A DNA stretch of 64,000 nucleotides from Pomacea canaliculata (lineage: Eukaryota > Mollusca > Gastropoda > Architaenioglossa > Ampullariidae): the NCBI RefSeq assembly GCF_003073045.1, contig NC_037591.1:23159319-23223318 (forward strand). The letters are read 5' to 3'. The position numbers were made by a program, and so were the translations under genes. The notes under the pieces were generated by a model. That model searched no databases. It saw nothing but the letters and a program-made list of their open reading frames with translations, and had not been told where the DNA came from. Positions 36,250 through 48,737 of this stretch are shown in pieces. Numbering within the stretch: the stretch's first letter is position 1; every line of letters starts with the position of its first letter.

Positions 36250-38735
36250 GAAAGTTTTAGTCTGGATATTGTTACATATCTTTTACATTGTATAGCTTCT
36301 AATGTTCACGTTAACAGATCAACGTTCCAAACTATATGTTGTGGTACAGTATTTTTATTATTAATACATCAGTAGTAGTAATTCTAGCCCCTTTTCCCGG
36401 GTTATAAAAAGGGGCATATATCGTCCCTACCATTTCGTCCCACATCAAACCACGTAGGTCCAATTCGTCCCAAGACAGAAAAGTCGAATCGTACCAAGCC
36501 CAAAAAGGTAATCGATCACCGAGGGGAAAAAAGTAGCTATTAACGTCAAATATTACCAAAAGAGCCATATACGTTGTTCGGACCATAGAAAAGCTAGAAG
36601 TTTAGCCACCGAAATAATCTTGGGGCGATATGACAGCCCCCCTCTCCCCATAAAAAAGTGTTATTGAGTCGTCTGCTGACAATACTGTTGTCACAAGTTA
36701 TCACGCTGCGATACATAAAAAAAACAAAACCACACACACAAACATCACATGACACAGATTAGTAAACTATGGAGAACATAGAGACTTTCGCAGCACATGC
36801 CCTCGCGTGCACACACATATAATCATTAGCCTTTATACGATCTTTAAAATTCTAGACACCATTCTAAACTCAAAAAACATTTTTACCTCAAAATGATGGT
36901 GTACCTATGATAAAAAAGCAGAAGAAGGCTGCGTCACAGTTACATATAGTGTTTATCTTCCGGTCGAACACAAGATCGAGGGGGAAGCACTCTGTATGTA
37001 TTGTGTGCGTAACTCCTCCATAGTGCCTTTCTTGACGATTTGCGCAAATAAAGAAATAGACAAAACATCAAGAACCCCGTTAAGGATTTATACAGGAATC
37101 AAAACTCGCCACAAAAAAAATATCTTCAACTTTATCAAGCACGTAATCTAGTTCCATGCAATAAATTTACAAAATCTAGTTGTTTCCTAACGCTCTTGTC
37201 ACTACAATAGTTTTAATAAAAGTATATAGACACCTTAAGCAGATAGATAGGGCACACATTGTTAAAACTGTCAACATAAAATGTGCCCCTTGACAGCGTG
37301 TAGGCCACTGGATGTCATAGAGGACATGGCCATGCTCAGAAGCTTGACAGCAGCAGGATCAATTAGCACTATTAGATGATATATATAGCGATTGCCTGCA
37401 TGGTGACTGGTGAGACTTGGTTACACTTGTCATGGATGTTATGGAAGTGCGTAATCCATCCATCCAACAAGTGCCTTAGTCTCACAGGGTCGCCCTCGCA
37501 ATGTTCAATACACGTACTAAAATAAACATGATCCCTGACCGCTGCTGTCTTGTCACTGAGCTAAGGGCGCCAAGTCTTACCTTGCGCAAGTTTTTTTTTT
37601 TTTTCCATCCCAGCTTTTATACTTTTAGCAACGTGCCACCCCACGTTAATGTTTTTAACATCTTTATTTCTCACTGACTTATTAACTATTAACCGCAAGG
37701 TACATTCTTTCACTTACAGAATAACTGTCACCTAGCGGAGACTATAGTTACAGAATACATACGATATTCTGTCCGTTAGGACAACCAAAGACGATCAGAG
37801 CATGTCCACCCATTTTTGATATCTTCACTTGGAGCGAGGAGGTGCAAGAGGCTGAATGTGCATGAACATGATCTACATTCTACAATGTCCTTCACTTTGT
37901 ACTCACCAACAAACATGGACTGTAGGGCCGCTATTGTAGATGGTGAATGGGCTGTGTTACAGGTGTGAATTGTTGACCATTTGTAAAGATATGAACATTG
38001 CACCCAAACACAGATGTACTTTTTGTCAGGCTCAAGGAGAATAAATTTCAAGTGTTGAATATTATCATCCCTTATTAGTAAAGAAAGATATAAAGACAGA
38101 CAAAGGCAATAAAAATAAAGTTTTAAAATTGTCTTTGTGTCATTTCCACTGTTCATCTTTTTCTCCTTTATGTTTTCTATTTTATGGAGAATACATTCAA
38201 TTCTCGGTCCTAACCCTGACAGTAAACCGTTTCACTTCAGCATTCGAAACGCCAACAGCAAGTACTTGGCTGAGAAAGACGTTTTATTGCTCGGGTAGTT
38301 GTCACCGTCTGTTATCTCCATGCCTCAGGACCAGGATAGCAATTAGTGAAAACCGATTGCATGTTTAAGTCAGCACATTGTACTCCTACCTTTCCTCGCA
38401 CGGGCGAACCCGTTTTAAAAAAACGCCCACAAGAAGTTCCGCCTTTAACCATTAATAAAAAAACAATAAAAATCACATTTTCACACATGCATGGGCAATT
38501 CTATTAGGACCCCAACAATACATAAGATTTGGCTTTTATGCAATAAATGCAAGTTATATTTTTATGGCTAGTTAACTAGGTATTTTAACCCCATGCTCCA
38601 CAAGTAACATCCATGTTTTCCTAGAGTGCAGTTTTTTTTTTGTGGTCATGCTATGTCTATGAGCTGTCAGTGAATGAACCTGCCTCGAATTTTATGTACG
38701 ATCAAAGACATCGTCAACTGTTATACAAATGAAGA
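36250..38735. other. Intergenic between gene D and the TDP-43 3' end
   Basis: No gene supported. 36985-37050 is a diverged copy of the sequence into which the hAT element at 33825 inserted (see findings). 36410-36480 repeats a TTCGTCCCA-like word three times. Otherwise nothing recognised. Confidence 0.45.
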
Positions 38736-38741
38736 GCTGCT

Positions 38742-38819
38742 ACACACACACACACGTCTTCACCACACTTAGGCACTTTTCTACAATGAAAAGAACACTG
38801 TTTAGAAGAACCTTTTATT
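38742..38819 (-). terminator. Candidate distal poly(A) site with UG repeat, TDP-43 gene
   Basis: On the minus strand an AATAAA (38814-38819) is followed about 60 nt later by GUGUGG and a (UG)7 run (38742-38755), a usual hexamer plus U/GU-rich downstream element. It is the first plausible end for a transcript using the 40625-40926 terminal exon and would give a 3'UTR of about 1.8 kb. Confidence 0.4.
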
Positions 38820-40624
38820 TGAACTCTCCAGAAAACAGTAATGACCAAACATCCATAAAATATACAAAATGATTATAGTTGCACTGTACTTAACCCCTTT
38901 AAAAAAAATCATGTTTAAATGCTTTTCAGGCATAATCTGTCAGAAACCATATTACCACTATAAGGTGTGCTGAACTACTGCTATTTTAAGCAGCCAACAC
39001 GTTTCAACTTCAAGGAAAATGTGTGGCTATGTTTTCATTCCATCAGCCAGACACATGCACTCACTGGTACTTACCCAGCGACAATGGCGTATATGAAAGC
39101 TGGAAAGATGGAATACCAACATTTCCCTCGACGCCCTACATAAAGAACTGAACAGAACTTTTTTTCCTGACCCCCAAGGCTGGCTGCTTCCGAATGTCAA
39201 CAGAAGCTCCCACTTCTAGCTTTAAGAAAGAAATGCACCATGGCCTGCTTAAGATGATTATTTCTTGTTTGACCCCGTTTGGTCACACCTGTAAAAAGAT
39301 GTACACGGGCTCTCTACAAGTACCTCCAAACTTAACATTTAGAAGGGAGCCACCAATAAATATTAGACTTCACACCCTGGCTTTCATCAAAGCATGCAGC
39401 CCTGAGCTTCCTGGCAAGCTATAACACACATCAAGGACAGGTTTTGGGAGAAAGATAAATAAGATCTTCCACTTACTTTTGACTTAACAAGTACACTATG
39501 ATTTTAGGGAAGGTATTATTGCTGAGGTTTCTTTGAGTACTCTGATGGAAAGAAACTGAGTCATCCACTAGTCTTGCCTGCCTGCCAAAGATGCAACCAC
39601 CCTTCTTGGGAGAATGTTTTCATGCATTCACAGAAATAAACCATACTGAACTTATGTAAATCACTGCCACACATACATACACATTGTACAAATTTAGCTG
39701 TTAATCAAAGATATGTCTGGTTATCTCTGGCAAACTGTACAATTTAGGGAAGAGAAAAGATACTTGTGACAAAAATCAACAAATAAAACCACTTAGATCA
39801 ACCGTTCACCATTGCAGTCCCTTTTTGTTTTCACAAAACCAACCTGCAATACAGAAAGAATAAAACATTGTCAGATTACACAATCCATTAAAAAAAAATG
39901 GCTTGGGCAAAAAAGTCAACTTGCTGGGCGACTGTCACACCATTTTTCTTCCTTTAGCAGAGATCATTCGGCCACACAGCACTGTCTTCTTTTTCCCCAC
40001 CCCCACCCAGATCTCAAGTTCTCGTCCAGTCGCTCTGAAGCTCTCACTACTAGATGGCATGCGCCTCTTTAAACAACTCCCACACCCTTGTGTATGTCAT
40101 GAAATGTCACACACGCGCTTCTTTCACACAGCTCCTGCCTGCTTCTGTGGCTCCAAAGTGATGCAGAAGTGTATTCTATGCTGTTGGTCTCGCCAGATCC
40201 CATCAGCTGTTGGCACCTGAAAGTGAACAGCAAGCTGCTTTCTCCATAAGTTGCCATGTCCACATACAGCCATTCTCCCAGTCATGTAAACTTTCTTGCG
40301 TCAGTCTCTCGCTCAGCCTTCCAATGCGATAACATAGCTCCATACAACACAAGCAGTTCTGCAGACTTGAAGATGACCACTCCATTATGTTTTATCATTT
40401 CTGTATTCTCTCGAAGAGGTTAAATTCTTGATCCAAGCATCCTTGCAGGCACTGCCAGTCTTTCAAAACAGTTGCTCCCAGCCGAGCCTCAATCTCTCTC
40501 GCAGACGCTCTTCAATCGCTCTCGCAGGCGTTCCAGCATGCTGCTGCCCTTCCTTCCTCTGTTTACCCCCTCCTACAAGTCGCAGATTTCTTGCTGAGCA
40601 CCGGATAACCAGAATCTAGAGATT

Positions 40625-40926
40625 CTAGTAGCTTCCGTAGTAATTGGTGCTGCTGTCACCACTGCCCTGCTGATAACCAGCCTGCCCATATGCATCAGTA
40701 CTGTACTGACTTCCATTGCTGTAGGCATTCTGTTGGGTTTCATAAGCTGAGCGTGTGTACGAGTATTCAGACTGATCATAGGCAGAGGTTCCTTGGGCCT
40801 GACTGTTGTTGCTGCTAGAGGGTAGCATGTAACCATAGCCTGGAGTTGGTGTAGCATAGGCAGATTGGTCAAATGCAGCTGGGTCGTATGTAAACTGTGT
40901 CTGCTGGCTACTGCTGTAGGAGCCCC
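40625..40926 (-). CDS. Tyr/Ser/Gln-rich alternative terminal exon, probably of TDP-43
   Basis: A 302-nt terminal exon read on the minus strand. It has a strong acceptor (T13 tract, CCCTTCCCAACAG) and an open frame of 100 codons, from GSYSSSQQTQFTYDPAAF to DSSTNYYGSY, then TAG at 40625-40627. Composition is low complexity, with Tyr, Ser, Gln, Ala and Gly and many SYxQ/GY-like motifs, resembling prion-like domains of FET and hnRNP proteins. It has no start or RNA-binding domain of its own, and the nearest upstream minus-strand gene is TDP-43. An internal donor AAAG|GTAATG at 44608 leaves one base, and this exon begins with two. The join is in frame (Lys-Gly-Gly-Ser) and the total CDS becomes 1206 nt (401 aa). 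The joining is inferred from phase and position; a separate small gene with undetected upstream exons is the alternative. Confidence 0.65.
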
Positions 40927-43900
40927 CTGTTGGGAAGGGAAAAAAAAAAAAACCTTAAAAGCGCTGGCACTCTTTCCCAAAAACTAATGTATCAAATGCC
41001 ATGTTGGTCTTTTAGGAAAAGGGGAAATATGCCCTTAAACAATAATCAAACTTTTAGTGCTGGCAAACATATTGGCCGTACAAAAAAGACTCCGAGTTCA
41101 AGCTACATCTTCGACTGACAAATCGAGTAACTGTGTTGTTTATATCATTATGATTGGAGAAGGAATCTAATGTGTCCGTCATAATTGCATAGGCTATCTT
41201 AAATCTGTTAGAAAGAACATTCTTGTAATACAAAGGGCTGGTACTCACAAAAAGAAAATAAATAAACACTGTATTATCATTGTCTAATATTATTGTATCT
41301 ATCATTGTCTAAGTAAAATGAAGTTCATGGCTACAGAGTGAAAAATAAAACACAATACGCATTGTATGCATGGTCCAGGCGAATAAAGAGCGCCTTGCCA
41401 CAAGAATACCAAGCAAAAATTGCATGGGCAAATGCTAGGACAAATGTAGGAAATATCTAAGACTCTACAGCTGCCTTTTTCTGTAGTTATATCTGACTAC
41501 TATAGGTAGGCAAATTTATAAAAAAAAATTTTAAACACTGTACATGTTCAATGTACTAAGATATTTTATTTGAAAGCCCCCCCCCCTACAAATCCAAGTT
41601 ATCTCCCTTGTGATACCCCGCTTTCCCGAGAGAAAAAAAAAATGCTATTACTAGCAATAAATCACATTGCAGCGTTAATATGAAGAACCCACAGGAATGT
41701 CAGCTGCAGTTCTTACCAATCTCACCTCACCATCAGCTCCAAATGGGTGATAATTTCATAAATATTTGACAAACTCAGGTTTGACACCATATATATTATA
41801 GCACACGTCAGTACAGCACAGATCTTAACGGAGATTTCCCTTGTGACATCTGACAGGACCTTGTCAAATCAACTATCAAGTAAGAAAATTCTACTTTGGC
41901 AGAGCAGTGCTAAGACTTTTCTAGCAGATTTTGAACATGAAGCACACTTACCTAAATATAAACACAAATTTGCGACTCTGGTCAGAATTTTTTTTTAGTA
42001 AAAAGCCCCCTTATGCTGGTAAGTAGTAAATAATGTTATGACAGAAGTATCAAGTACAAAATGTAAAAGCAGTTATATTTGTTTGAACACCTGAATGTTT
42101 TACAACTGTCAAGGGAGATAATGCTGGTTAAACTGAAGCTAAACTGCATATTTCAACCAGCACAACTGCATCAAAGATGCTATGACGTACTTAAATAATC
42201 AACCAAATACAGCCAAAAATGTTTGCATTAAAAACCTATCCATAATGCTAAAATGTTTGTTAAATGAAGGCTTTGGTTCCCCCTTTTCCTTTTAAGTTCA
42301 CATGAAGCTCAACTGTTTTACCTACACAGCAGCCTGACCCTCAAAAAAATGAGGGGGAAGTGCTGTTTATTACAAGCTGGCGTTTCCTGGAACCCATCAA
42401 AGGTGGGGTTAATTTCACAGGAAAAAAGGCATCAACTGGTGACCCATATCATGGCAAGCTCTCGCCTTTCACACCAGCACTTACCCCTCTTTGTTTCCTG
42501 TGGACCAGTGGGATGACCCAGACTTGTCAAAGCGAATGACCTTACTGTATTGGTCAACCTTGGTTATAATAGGCAATTTGATGATTATTTGTTTGAAAAA
42601 AAAAGAAAAAAAAAACATCGTAAAATGTCTTACCAGCAGCAGAATAAAAGTAACTTCCACATGTTCAATGGGACACGTCCGGTCAAGAAAAATATTAATG
42701 CCTACTCCTACAGTTTGAGATGCCTCAAAATAGGTACCTGGAAAAATTCTTTATATTTAGACTAAAATCCCTCTTTATTGCCAGCCACTCATATCAAAGA
42801 ATTATAAAGAATTTATGCCTTTTCCAATGCCCTCATGTACTTGGCTGATGTATTTTACTCCAAAATTATTCGAAGCTGACCACAAATTCCTAACTTCAAC
42901 TCCCAAAGACGAGTTAAAAAATTGAAATTAGCTGCTGGGATTTGAACACTCTCACTGCATGCATACACAACTCACAAAAGCTTTGCAACACAATTGCAGG
43001 TTTAAAAAAATTTATGTTGATATGAGACTTTCTTTGCCACCCATCCAGTCATTCACATTCACACCAACTCACTAAAATGAAAAACAGACCTTCACTCTCA
43101 GATCATAATTCATTGAAACACTACAAAGATGACTGACAAAATATGCACTGCACACCTTGTTCATGGTAACGTTACGAGATGCTGCACGAGGGAACGAAAC
43201 AATATTGTGTTTAAAACTACACGTACATTATTTCCCCGCAACATTTTTTAAAAAAGGGGTGAAACATTGTTTAGCGAAACAATATGGGCTTAACATTTGC
43301 ACATCAGAAATGTATGCAAGCTACATAACTTTAAACAAGTGGTCTCAGAACTGTGTTCTACTTGTTAAATACCTGCATTCTTGTACAATGATCTTGTACA
43401 GAGTTTAAAAATAAATGCATCAAGAATAGTAAATGTTGAGACTATTATTTGTATGGGAATTATTTATCAGTCATGCTGTTTAGCAATTTAATTATCTAAA
43501 ATATTAGGAAACTCTCCGATGCAGTTTATGCTAGGAGGACTGATTTTCTGAATTATGAGAATAAGGTTTTTTTAGTACACTCAAAAATATTTTTGTTGAA
43601 ATGAGCAACTAAATCTTCGTAACACAAAAATGACATGAAAAGAATCGCACAACAAATAGCGAATCATTACGCTCACTCATCCCAAAATAGTTTTCACTCT
43701 TGAAGGCTTTCTCACAAGTTGGCAGCACTTCCAGCCCAGAATCAAACTTGTCAAGTCAATGTGCAATCAGAGAGCTACTCAGAATGCTAATCAATATGGC
43801 TTCATCTGTACTATCATTCACAAGTTTATCTCAATATAAGAGCTCTCATTTGATGCAGTTGAAATGACAAGTATACACTGCTGTCAAATCATTCTGGCCA

Positions 43901-44190
43901 CAAGAGCAGAGCACATCTCTCGCTGCCTGCACACTGATGCCAAGTTCTGTGCCACACTCAGTCGTTAACTCCAGAGACTGATCACCCAAGCTCACAGTCA
44001 CTTTCAATTCAGCTCAGTTCAATGTGTCAGTCAAGACCAGGCAGCCACACTCACTCACGTGCTAGGTCCACCCCTCATCTACCACTTACAGCTTGACTGA
44101 ACCTCACTTTTCAACCCCCAATTTAGAACTATGAAAGAAACTTACAAGGGTGAACGCTGTTAATGATAACACAAATGAGACGTGTTTTTT
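40927..44190. other. Alternative intron / TDP-43 3' region
   Basis: Between the normal TDP-43 stop and the alternative exon. No other gene recognised; ORFs here are short and without family signals. It would be 3'UTR or downstream flank for the main isoform and intron for the alternative one. Confidence 0.5.
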
Positions 44191-44219
44191 CCCACAAACA
44201 CGCACGCACACATGCAAAT
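44191..44219 (-). promoter_or_regulatory. UG-rich tract after the TDP-43 stop codon
   Basis: On the minus strand this reads TGCATGTGTGCGTGCGTGTTTGTGGG, starting about 70 nt after the TAA at 44291. TDP-43 proteins bind UG-rich RNA, and vertebrate TARDBP autoregulates through such a site in its 3'UTR. Role here is inferred. Confidence 0.45.
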
Positions 44220-44290
44220 CAAAGAAATAGCTTTTATGATCCCACAATCCCCACCAACTGATCATACGTTATTTATCCTACACTGTTATT

Positions 44291-47246
44291 TTAATTCCAG
44301 CCACCAGTACGGCCTCCATGGGACCCCCAGCCTGCATATGGACCCGTAGAAGAGGAGTTTGAGTCTGTACCCCACCAATTGCTTCCTGTTCCTGATGACT
44401 GCCCTCCACTACCCATGATGCCCCCAAAGCCAGGATTAGACGCTTGCTGGTTGCCCTGTTGCTCATTACTGCTGCCCCCTTGCTGATTTGGCACCAGAGG
44501 TCCCCACCCACTCTGTCCTGACAACATGGCCTGTGCTGCTGCAAGCATGGCCGAGTTTAAGAGATTCATGCCTAGATTGTTGGGGAATGGCCCATCGCCT
44601 CCATTACCTTTGCCCTGTCCCCTTTGGGCTAACCCACCTTGGCTGCCAAAGCCTGATCCTGACATGGAGCCACCACCACCAAATCCTCCCTTGGCTCCAC
44701 CAGACTTGTCAAAGCTTTTAGGTGCTGCATTGCTGATGTGGACGGAAGTACCATTGATGATGTGATCCTCTCCACACAGGGACTGTGCTACTTCAGCATC
44801 AGAAAATGTGACGAATGCAAAAGCTCGAAATGGTTTGGGTATGAAAACGTCGACAACCTCACCAAAGTTTGAGAAATAGTTGCGGAGGTCATCTGCAGAA
44901 ATGTCTTCTGTGCAGCGACCGATAAAAACCTTGCGATTCATCATCTGATTTTGTCCCTCCTGTAAAATTTATAATTTGATGTGGTAAATAAATTTTTCAT
45001 TAAAAGACTGATATTCTGATTCAACATATTGGCTTTAATAATGTATGGACTCACTGAACAAAAGGTGTTTGTTTAATAAATGCACATCAAGAAAAAAGAA
45101 TCTTACTTTATATTTTTACGTTACTAAACTCATCTAACCTCTTACATATTTAAGGTATGCACATAGCTTGCAAGATATATGCTTACCTTAAAGTACTGAT
45201 CTAAGTTCAGACCTTACAGAGAATCAGTTTTTACAATACTCAAAATTTTATATTACCTTTTCAAGAAGAAGAAAAAATTTAGACATTTCGATATCATAAA
45301 TCTTGCCAGCTGTTTGGCAACTTGTGCCAGACATAGGTACCTTGGAATTCGGGATGGTTACATCACACCAACGACCATCAATCATGTGACGTTGTGCCAT
45401 ACACTTCATCTGTGCCTCATACGTTGCAAATCTTATAAATCCAAACCCTTTAGATTGACCAGTTCTTGCATCTCTTTTCACCTGTAACGAGCAAACATTT
45501 AATAAAAGAACACTAATCAAATAATAGAAAACCCATATTAATAAAAACTGTAAACGAAAAACAAATGTGTGAACAATGCAACAAAGTTTTCTGCTGAGAA
45601 ACACATTTGGACAAAGTGTCAAATTTAGTCACACGATTTACAGGGCCTAGGCCTAATCTTAAAATGTAAAGCATCCATAACTCCCAGTTCACTGAAAGCA
45701 GTTTATTATCAGCACACAACCCCATGCCCACTTCCCTTGGATCTGTCTGCTCAGCTTTGAATATTGAAAACATCTCAAACCTTTGTTCAAGAACCCAATT
45801 TTCTAACATCTCAATGCTTTTAATGAACAGTTATGAAGAACTGAAAATACCTCAGAATTTTCCATATTAAAACTAATGGCTCTCTCCCCACATTCATTCG
45901 AAACAACTTCTTCAGTAGGTCACATACCACTTGCATGCCAAACTTTCACTGTTTGACAAGAAGGGATTAAATTCAGCGGGGAGAAGTGAGGGTCAAAGGG
46001 AAACACCATTGTGGGCTCCTTACCCCCCCCCCCACTTTAGTCGAACCTTTCTTTCCTCAAAATTCAACCTTTAAGAAATTGATGTTCTTGCAATGTCCGT
46101 ACACACTACAAAATGCAAAGAACTATGTATTGTCCACAATAAGCCAACACAATAAACCATCACTAGATAGTTTGTATGAAAGGCAGTTTAAGCATGGGAT
46201 TCATTTCCACGGGCTGTGCAGCACTGCTACTGTTGCACAAGTCAAATGAGCTCTCTGTGGGTGCTCTCCTCATCAAATTTAGTCGCAAGAAAGCCAAATT
46301 ACAAGCTACATATTTAAGATAAATTATGGCAGATTGCACCTGAAAGATCACAGCATCTAGTAAGATACAACAGTGCAGTGTTACCTGCACCAACAGCAGG
46401 TCTCCAAACTGTCCAAAATAGTTCTTCAAATCATCCTCAGTGCTTTTCCACGGAAGTCCAAGGACAATCAAGTCGGAGCATTTATTTTGATCAAGTCTCT
46501 TGGTCTTGGCTGCTGGATTTTCTGCCAAGCCATCTTCACCTTTTCTTTTGTTCTGATCTGCTGCAAATGAAGGGGGAAAGGAGAGGGAGGAAAAAAAAAA
46601 TTTAAGTGAGCAAAGTGTTCATGTTTTTCGACTTTCACAAGTTTCTGCTGTTAGCACATATCACACACCAATAAACTTATAATAACAAATTACCCAAGGT
46701 TATATTTATTTTCGGTTCTACTAAATGCCACGAGAGATACTGCATGAGGATTCAGCGATAATAATTAGCAGATAACAGTAATACTGTCAAATGAAGAGAT
46801 GTGAGAAAAGGCAGATTGCCTACCAAAAGCACTGAATCTGAAACACTTCGATAAACATAAAAATAGTAGAACGGAGACAATGGCGCCAATTAAGAATGAG
46901 ACTGAGTTGGGTCAGACGCGTCACTCCACATTCAAACTGACAATTACTGGATATTTGTTTGACTTAACTTCATTCGAGCTAATATTAGCAGTGTTAAATA
47001 AATCTACTCACTCTTAGGAAAGACTGCTAAGTACTGGTGATTTCCCCACACTCCATCAGGAGGATATAATACTCCATCAGCAAGGCGAATTCCTCTGTAT
47101 GCTCCAGTCTCCGACTTGTACTTCAGACCGCACGCACCGGGAAACTGTGCAGACAGCGTGGTTAGTAAAAGTGTGCCATCACTCTCACTCGGTATTTCTA
47201 TTGGCTCATCATTTACGTCTTCAAGAACTTGAATAAATTGAGCCAT
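44291..47246 (-). CDS. TARDBP: TDP-43 (TAR DNA-binding protein 43)
   Basis: Nuclear RNA-binding regulator of splicing and RNA stability. Exons: 47012-47246, 46385-46560, 45341-45481, 44291-44959; phases fit and total 1221 nt, 406 aa (human 414). Domains: N-terminal oligomerisation domain 1-78 (start [20 protein letters not shown]); bipartite NLS KRK...KTKR at about 83-100; RRM1 about 106-184 with RNP2 LIVLGL and RNP1 [11 protein letters not shown]2 about 193-262 with VFIGRC and RAFAFVTF. The Gly/Asn/Ser/Gln-rich C-terminus (263-406) includes a conserved hydrophobic helix-like segment near 312-332 ([14 protein letters not shown]) and several GW/SGWG motifs. ATG context ACCATGG. The exon 2 acceptor is a GCAGCAG tandem (NAGNAG). 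An internal donor at 44608 could splice to 40926. No frame damage. Confidence 0.97.
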
Positions 47247-47380
47247 GGTTTTGCGTTATAAAGTCGATATTAAACGACGAACTTTTATAGTAAACACAAT
47301 ACTGATAGAACTGCGCCGGTTTCTTCTTAACGTTTTTCCAAAGATGGCGTCGGCTAGAAAGAACGCCGCCTAGCGGGAAC
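47247..47380 (-). promoter_or_regulatory. TDP-43 proximal promoter with YY1-like site
   Basis: About 95 bp upstream of the start codon the plus strand has AAGATGGCG (47341-47349; GCCATCTT on the gene strand), the YY1-type core found near starts of TATA-less housekeeping genes. No TATA box was seen. Local GC content rises between 47310 and 47395. Confidence 0.45.
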
Positions 47381-47740
47381 TTTTTCTGCGCATGTGTAGA
47401 ATAAATTATTATCTCACGAGCATAAATATACGTCCATGATCTAGATACTGGTCATTAGAGAAAAAAAAAAAGAAAAGTTAAGAACAAAATGCTTGTATGA
47501 TGTTATAGGTTAATACCTTTAAGAGAAATGTTAAAACGCAAAGTTGGTCGGGTGAACGGAAAAAAAGGTTGTTTGCAAACATATTATTTGAAATCATTTT
47601 AATTGTAGTATATCGTTAAAACGATAGTTATTTGAGTCATAGCGATTCTACAAATGTAGCAAAACACAAAATGGGTTTTAGAAGGACACACACCCTTTAT
47701 TTAAATAATATTATGATATATCATATAATGTCATTCGTCA

Positions 47741-47813
47741 GCCGAAATAGCTCAGTTGGGAGAGCGTTAGACTGAAGATCTAAAGGTCCCTGGTTCGATC
47801 CCGGGTTTCGGCA
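47741..47813 (+). tRNA. tRNA-Phe (GAA)
   Basis: 73 nt, no intron. The 7-bp acceptor stem GCCGAAA/TTTCGGC is perfect, with discriminator A. A-box TAGCTCAGTTGG (47748-47759), anticodon loop CTGAAGA with anticodon GAA, T-arm and B-box GGTTCGATCCC (47792-47802). From memory the sequence equals the common vertebrate cytosolic tRNA-Phe. A T6 Pol III terminator follows at 47834-47839. Confidence 0.98.
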
Positions 47814-47839
47814 TCCGGCGGTTGACATCATATTTTTTA

Positions 47840-48497
47840 GAGATTTTCAAGTAGTCCGAGTTGCGGGCATTTTACACTCCAATGAGGGTTGGGAATAGCA
47901 AGATGAGCACCTTCCTTACATAATGCTTGGATCCCAGGACAGCTAGGTATCATAAACCTCCAATAACATGAAAATGAAGGGGATGACCATTATCTTTATA
48001 TTGCCAGTTATGAGATGTCAATGAGCACAGCACAGAACACACTCATCATAATACAATTTCATTTATTCCAGATGACAATTAGTAGCAGCTCTGTAAGGAA
48101 CCAAGGGTGAGAGCAGAGCCACACAGTATAACATCAGCAATAAACAATAATACCATGCATGATACATTCCTACCCACCACACCAGACTACCTCTCAATAA
48201 TAATGCAGAAGATGGTGTCCAAGTACTTAAATTTGTCAAAATGTCCACCTCCTTGTAGTGGATAAGTTATGGGACTTAATGGAGAAATGTTTCAATCCTT
48301 GACAAGTTCTGTAACCATACTTGTCCTGCTGTCCAGAGATTACTCTCTGATTACTAAATTATATGTATGTGCATGTACAGTCTTGTACGCATTTATTTGA
48401 GTGTTCATGCATGTGTTGAGAGGTATAGGAATGTTTAGTGTATTACTATGCTACCCAACGCAATGAGCAATTTACATAGATTCACTTTACAAGAGCT
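47840..48497. other. Spacer, nothing recognised
   Basis: No gene or repeat recognised between the tRNA terminator and the simple repeats. Confidence 0.45.
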
Positions 48498-48645
48498 TTT
48501 CTTCTTCTTCTTCTTCATCATTGTCAATCATCATCAACATCAATCCATCCATCATCCATCCATCAATCATCCATCCCTCCCTCCCTCTATCCATCATCAT
48601 CAATCATCATCATCATCATCATCGTCATCATCATCATCATCAATA
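48498..48645. repeat. Compound microsatellite (TTC)n-(ATCC)n-(ATC)n
   Basis: Runs of TTC (48498-48516), CATCCATC-type units (about 48540-48595) and ATC (about 48594-48645). Ser/His-rich peptides read from it are artefacts. Confidence 0.9.
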
Positions 48646-48737
48646 AAGTCATAAACTGGAAACATCCTACCATTCCAAGGGTGAGCTTTACCTCTTATGT
48701 ATAGCTGCTGTTCCTAAGAGCATTCAAAAACTATGTA

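Noticed and set aside
44488-44765. Plus-strand Pro-rich ORFs across TDP-43 exon 4
   Set aside because: Antisense of the Gly-rich tail (Gly codons read as Pro), not an independent gene.
47341-47370. Short plus-strand frame ATGGCGTCGGCTAG... upstream of TDP-43
   Set aside because: Only nine codons before a stop; better explained as a YY1-type promoter motif.
48448-48654. Ser/His-rich ORF
   Set aside because: Read-through of TTC/ATCC/ATC simple repeats.
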